The position numbers were made by a program, and so were the translations under genes. Under the pieces are notes generated by a model that ran no database searches, had not been told where the DNA came from, and was given only the letters and a program-made list of their open reading frames with translations. A stretch of 36,142 bases of DNA from Deltaproteobacteria bacterium (GTDB lineage Bacteria > Bdellovibrionota_C > UBA2361 > SZUA-149 > JADLFC01). Of this stretch, positions 33,580 to 36,142 are shown piece by piece; positions within the stretch are counted from its first letter, which is position 1; each line of letters begins with the position of its first letter. Location of the stretch: positions 1 through 36,142 of the forward strand of contig JADLFC010000076.1 of NCBI GenBank assembly GCA_020845775.1, in the 5' to 3' direction.

Positions 33580-35289
33580 GTGCCGTTTGTATTACTAAAA
33601 CCACATGTTTTAGCACTTAAGAACTCGCTTCTTACATCTTTTAGACATGGCACCTATTGGCGTAAGCATCTTCCGTTTTTACTCATCGCGTGCCTAATAT
33701 TGTATATTATTTTTCTTTCTCTACACGACTCTCTGCTCGCGATACAGGAGGAAGAAAACTTTTCAATGGCAGTTGCACATAAGCTGGTAGACATTGCTGT
33801 GCTGGCCATTTTTTTATTGCTACTACTATCTAACATAGTGGCGTCAATGGGCTGGTTTTTCTGCGCAAGAGATTTGCCGCTTCTGCTGACACTGCCGATT
33901 TCGCCAGCTCGCTTTTACTTATCTCGCGTAATCGTCACTAGCTTTAGCGCCAGTTGGGTGCTTTTATTGTTATCCATCCCACTAATTACAGCCACTTATG
34001 TGGCGCTCGACCTTCCAGCGACATTTCTCGCAGCCTCAGCCTTGGTGGGAATACCAATGTTCATTATCCCAACGACGTTCGCTAGTCTGATTGTAACTAC
34101 TGTCATTAATATATTTCCCGTGCGCAGACTTCAGGCGTTTATCCTCTTAGTTCCGCTTGCAGTATTTCTGGGGATGCTTTCTATGGAGAAGGAACTTTCT
34201 TTGGACCTAACCGCTAAAAAATACTCTCCGCAGGACACTTTAGAATTTTTGCATTCAATTGATAACCCAAACCCTATCTGGCTACCTTCGCACTGGGCAG
34301 CTAAGATAATTAACTCCACCATTATATCGGAGCAGTCCGCCAATGGCATACTGCCTTACTCCCTGCTCCTGGGGTTCACAACCGCAGCGTCTTTGGTTTT
34401 AGGCTACGCTGTCTTTAAAGCCCTTTTTGCCCGCGGCTGGACGGAATCGCTAGGCGAGAGAAGAGCCTATTTAAAAAGCTATGCCTGGCCTGGCCTGGAA
34501 GCCACTAGCAGAATTGCTCCTCTCAATCCCCAACTTAGAGCTATCATGGTGAAGGAATACAGGATGTTCTTGCGAGATCCGACACAGTGCGTCCAGCTCT
34601 GCTTGCTGCTACTGCTGTCAATAGTTTATTTGTATAACCTACGGACGTTGCGATCTGTAACAATTGAAAACGCAGAGGCATTTTCATGGTGGCAGACAAT
34701 GTTGTGCATTTCCAATGTAGCTTTGGGAGCAAGTGTTATTTCCGCGATTTGCGCGAGATTTGTTTTCCCTAGCATAAGTTTGGAAGGCCAGTCCTACTGG
34801 ATAGTTCGTTCCGCACCAATTAGTATTAGACAACTCATCATTAACAAATTCTTAATATGGCTGTTCCCCATAAGCATTATTGCTATGGTGTTACTCATCT
34901 CGGGGGCATTTGCAACACAAGTGCCTGCTCCAACTGTTGCAGTATGCTTAATATTATCTATCTCTCTAAGCATTGGCATAGTTGGTTTGACCGCTGGCTT
35001 GGGCGGCGTATACGCAATCTTCGACTGGGATTCGCCGACTCAAGCTGCCGCGAGCTTTGGCAGCATAGTAGCGATGCTCCTAGCGGTTGCTCTCATAGTT
35101 GTAACTCTCATCCCCGCCTCGCTCGTCATCATCATCACGGCAATTCCAAATCTCTCTAAAGGAATGAGCACCTCGAACTACATAACATCCATTGCTTGTG
35201 CAATGTTTTTGTCTTTCTTCCTCAATTTAATCACAGCGCGCTGGGCCATAGACGTTGGCGAACAAGCGTTACGAAGGCGAGAGAAGTGA
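33580..35289 (+). CDS. ABC exporter permease (ABC-2-like)
   Basis: This 569-residue protein is strongly hydrophobic, with about a dozen transmembrane segments in two groups separated by a cytoplasmic region at about 290-330. The N-terminal group begins HLPFLLIACLILYIIFLS, and a ARDLPLLLTLPISPARFYLSR loop follows. This PISPxRFYLSR loop after the second segment is common in ABC-2-like exporter permeases, where it contacts the ATPase, and it reappears as WIVRSAPISIRQLIINKF in the second half. The start is GTG 33580; no ATG precedes the first membrane segment and no good ribosome binding site is seen. Together with the preceding ATPase it makes a likely exporter. The substrate is unknown. Confidence 0.85.
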   Translation: MPFVLLKPHVLALKNSLLTSFRHGTYWRKHLPFLLIACLILYIIFLSLHDSLLAIQEEENFSMAVAHKLVDIAVLAIFLLLLLSNIVASMGWFFCARDLPLLLTLPISPARFYLSRVIVTSFSASWVLLLLSIPLITATYVALDLPATFLAASALVGIPMFIIPTTFASLIVTTVINIFPVRRLQAFILLVPLAVFLGMLSMEKELSLDLTAKKYSPQDTLEFLHSIDNPNPIWLPSHWAAKIINSTIISEQSANGILPYSLLLGFTTAASLVLGYAVFKALFARGWTESLGERRAYLKSYAWPGLEATSRIAPLNPQLRAIMVKEYRMFLRDPTQCVQLCLLLLLSIVYLYNLRTLRSVTIENAEAFSWWQTMLCISNVALGASVISAICARFVFPSISLEGQSYWIVRSAPISIRQLIINKFLIWLFPISIIAMVLLISGAFATQVPAPTVAVCLILSISLSIGIVGLTAGLGGVYAIFDWDSPTQAAASFGSIVAMLLAVALIVVTLIPASLVIIITAIPNLSKGMSTSNYITSIACAMFLSFFLNLITARWAIDVGEQALRRREK

Positions 35290-35303
35290 GCATCGCTCTT
35301 TTT
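35288..35303 (+). terminator. Possible weak terminator after the ABC cassette
   Basis: GAGC (35288-35291) and GCTC (35295-35298) form a 4-base stem with a 3-base loop, followed by five T. The hairpin overlaps the permease stop codon. The stem is short, so the call is tentative. Confidence 0.35.
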
Positions 35304-35433
35304 GGTGCATAAATTTAGTCGGTATTGCCATCTAGTTTAGTACTTAAAAATTTAATCATTAAGTTTGCGCTGAGATTACCCGATACTTATCTCGAGTAGG
35401 TGAATCTAAATAATACCACTCCAATGAGATAAG

Positions 35434-35480
35434 GTGCATATCGACTCGGAGGTAAAAATTACTAGCACATCTACGAGTCG
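35434..35480 (+). promoter_or_regulatory. Structured leader upstream of the fimbrial-like gene
   Basis: CGACTCG (35442-35448) pairs with CGAGTCG (35474-35480) in a 7-base stem. Inside it, GTAA (35452-35455) and TTAC (35459-35462) can form a small hairpin. In addition GTGC (35434-35437) can pair with GCAC (35465-35468) in a pseudoknot order relative to the 7-base stem. It lies 31-77 bases before the start codon in a 221-base gap. It does not match any riboswitch class I can identify; it could be an operator or an mRNA-stabilising 5' structure. Confidence 0.4.
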
Positions 35481-35496
35481 TAAAAAAAGTTAATAT

Positions 35497-35502
35497 AAGG
35501 AG
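35497..35502 (+). promoter_or_regulatory. Strong ribosome binding site of the fimbrial-like gene
   Basis: AAGGAG ends 8 bases before ATG 35511, the best Shine-Dalgarno match noticed in the window, which suggests high expression. Confidence 0.8.
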
Positions 35503-35510
35503 TATTAACG

Positions 35511-36044
35511 ATGAAACGGACAGGAAAAGCGTTAGTGGTAGCCATTTTGCTAGTTGCTTTTACATCACAGGCAAACGCAGCGACAGACGGAACACTGGGA
35601 ACGACTTCGACAGGTGATTTAGATATCACTGTAACAATTCCAGACTTAGTAATGATTTCTGGCTTTGTTGATATTGCGTTTGGCGTATATGGCGGAACAG
35701 GCGATCTGACATCCAACCAGAATCTTTGCGTTTACCGAAATGCTACGGCTGGACAGTACACTATAACGGCCACATCGGCCGAGGGCGCATTCCAAGTAGA
35801 AGCCGGTGCTCTAACATTAGCATACAGTGTTTATTTTAACGACGTAACAGGAACGGCCGGCGAGATAGCCCTTGTTTACAATACTGCTACAGTAACGCAA
35901 TCCGGTGCGAACACGACTATTGCTGACTGTTCTGTTGGTGGTGATAGCGCAAACGTTCATGTAACAATTACAGAAGCGAACCTTCAAGCTGCTGAACCAG
36001 GTGCCTATTCCGGCACTCTTATCCTTTTAGCTACTCCAGTTTAA
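35511..36044 (+). CDS. Small secreted fimbrial-like beta-sandwich protein
   Basis: This 177-residue protein has a clear signal peptide (KALVVAILLVAFTSQANA, cut after residue 23). The mature part is rich in Thr, Ser, Gly, Ala and Val in an alternating beta pattern, with only two cysteines (NLCVYRN and IADCSVGG) that could form one disulfide. It opens with TSTGDLDITVTIPDLVMISG and ends with a strand of the form EPGAYSGTLILLATPV. This layout recalls fimbrial or spore-coat-U-like subunits secreted to the surface, and I recall similar proteins as uncharacterised families in Proteobacteria. No chaperone or usher gene is seen before the window edge. Function is inferred only from fold-like features. 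It has a strong ribosome binding site. Confidence 0.7.
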   Translation: MKRTGKALVVAILLVAFTSQANAATDGTLGTTSTGDLDITVTIPDLVMISGFVDIAFGVYGGTGDLTSNQNLCVYRNATAGQYTITATSAEGAFQVEAGALTLAYSVYFNDVTGTAGEIALVYNTATVTQSGANTTIADCSVGGDSANVHVTITEANLQAAEPGAYSGTLILLATPV

Positions 36045-36142
36045 CGCTAAAAAACGCTTGCGGCAGCTTTAATACGCGCGACACCTGCTGGCTGGCGAAA
36101 TACATATTTTGCTAGGCTTCCATACACAAATTGCGCTATCCT
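36045..36142. other. Right-edge non-coding sequence
   Basis: The last 98 bases after the fimbrial-like gene hold no convincing gene, terminator hairpin with a T-run, or repeat. A chaperone, usher or second subunit gene could start just beyond the edge. Confidence 0.4.

Overview
This window looks like a chromosomal segment of a Gram-negative bacterium, probably from one of the lineages formerly grouped as Deltaproteobacteria. The signs of an outer membrane are a single-POTRA Omp85-type barrel protein, a periplasmic amidase and a TadE-like pilin. The gene orders aroA-cmk-rpsA and valS-nadC-birA-coaX, and a helical protein with an NPKTP motif after coaX, resemble deltaproteobacterial genomes. 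This placement is an inference from gene content and order. No rRNA, tRNA, CRISPR array or insertion sequence was seen. Base composition looks fairly even, with a GC content in the forties judged by eye.

Layout. Positions 1-10913 are almost wholly on the minus strand. Read 5' to 3', the order is aroA, cmk, rpsA (S1), mutS, an N-acetylmuramoyl-L-alanine amidase, a CCA-adding-type nucleotidyltransferase, and an unusual protein built from the two ends of arginyl-tRNA synthetase without its catalytic core. A TadE-like pilin follows at the left edge. Positions 10967-13580 hold a small two-TM membrane protein of unknown function, divergent from the Omp85-type protein. At 13605-13733, between convergent genes, lies a compound palindromic element containing four alternating copies of one 16-base unit. 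Positions 13737-19649 (minus) form a tight housekeeping operon, valS-nadC-birA-coaX-helical protein, and a tail-anchored FHA protein lies beyond valS at 19724-20725.

Positions 20886-25080 (plus) carry a small uncertain ORF, a two-subunit 2-oxoacid:ferredoxin oxidoreductase (korA-korB) and a MOSC protein. Positions 25109-31895 (minus) hold rimO, a threonyl-tRNA synthetase lacking its TGS domain, a thiolase, ammonia-dependent nadE, and a secreted GHL10-type glycosidase-like protein. Positions 31968-35289 (plus) are a three-gene ABC transport cassette whose first gene is an unrecognised membrane-anchored protein. The right edge (35511-36044) encodes a small secreted, two-cysteine, fimbrial-like beta protein behind a structured leader and a strong Shine-Dalgarno.

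Functionally the window is dominated by translation (S1, ValRS, ThrRS, RimO, CCA enzyme, ArgRS-like protein), cofactor synthesis (NAD, CoA, biotin ligation), DNA repair and envelope functions. The items most worth follow-up are the catalytic-core-less ArgRS paralogue overlapping the CCA enzyme gene, the palindromic element at 13.6 kb, the unknown membrane partner of the ABC transporter, and the leader of the fimbrial-like gene.
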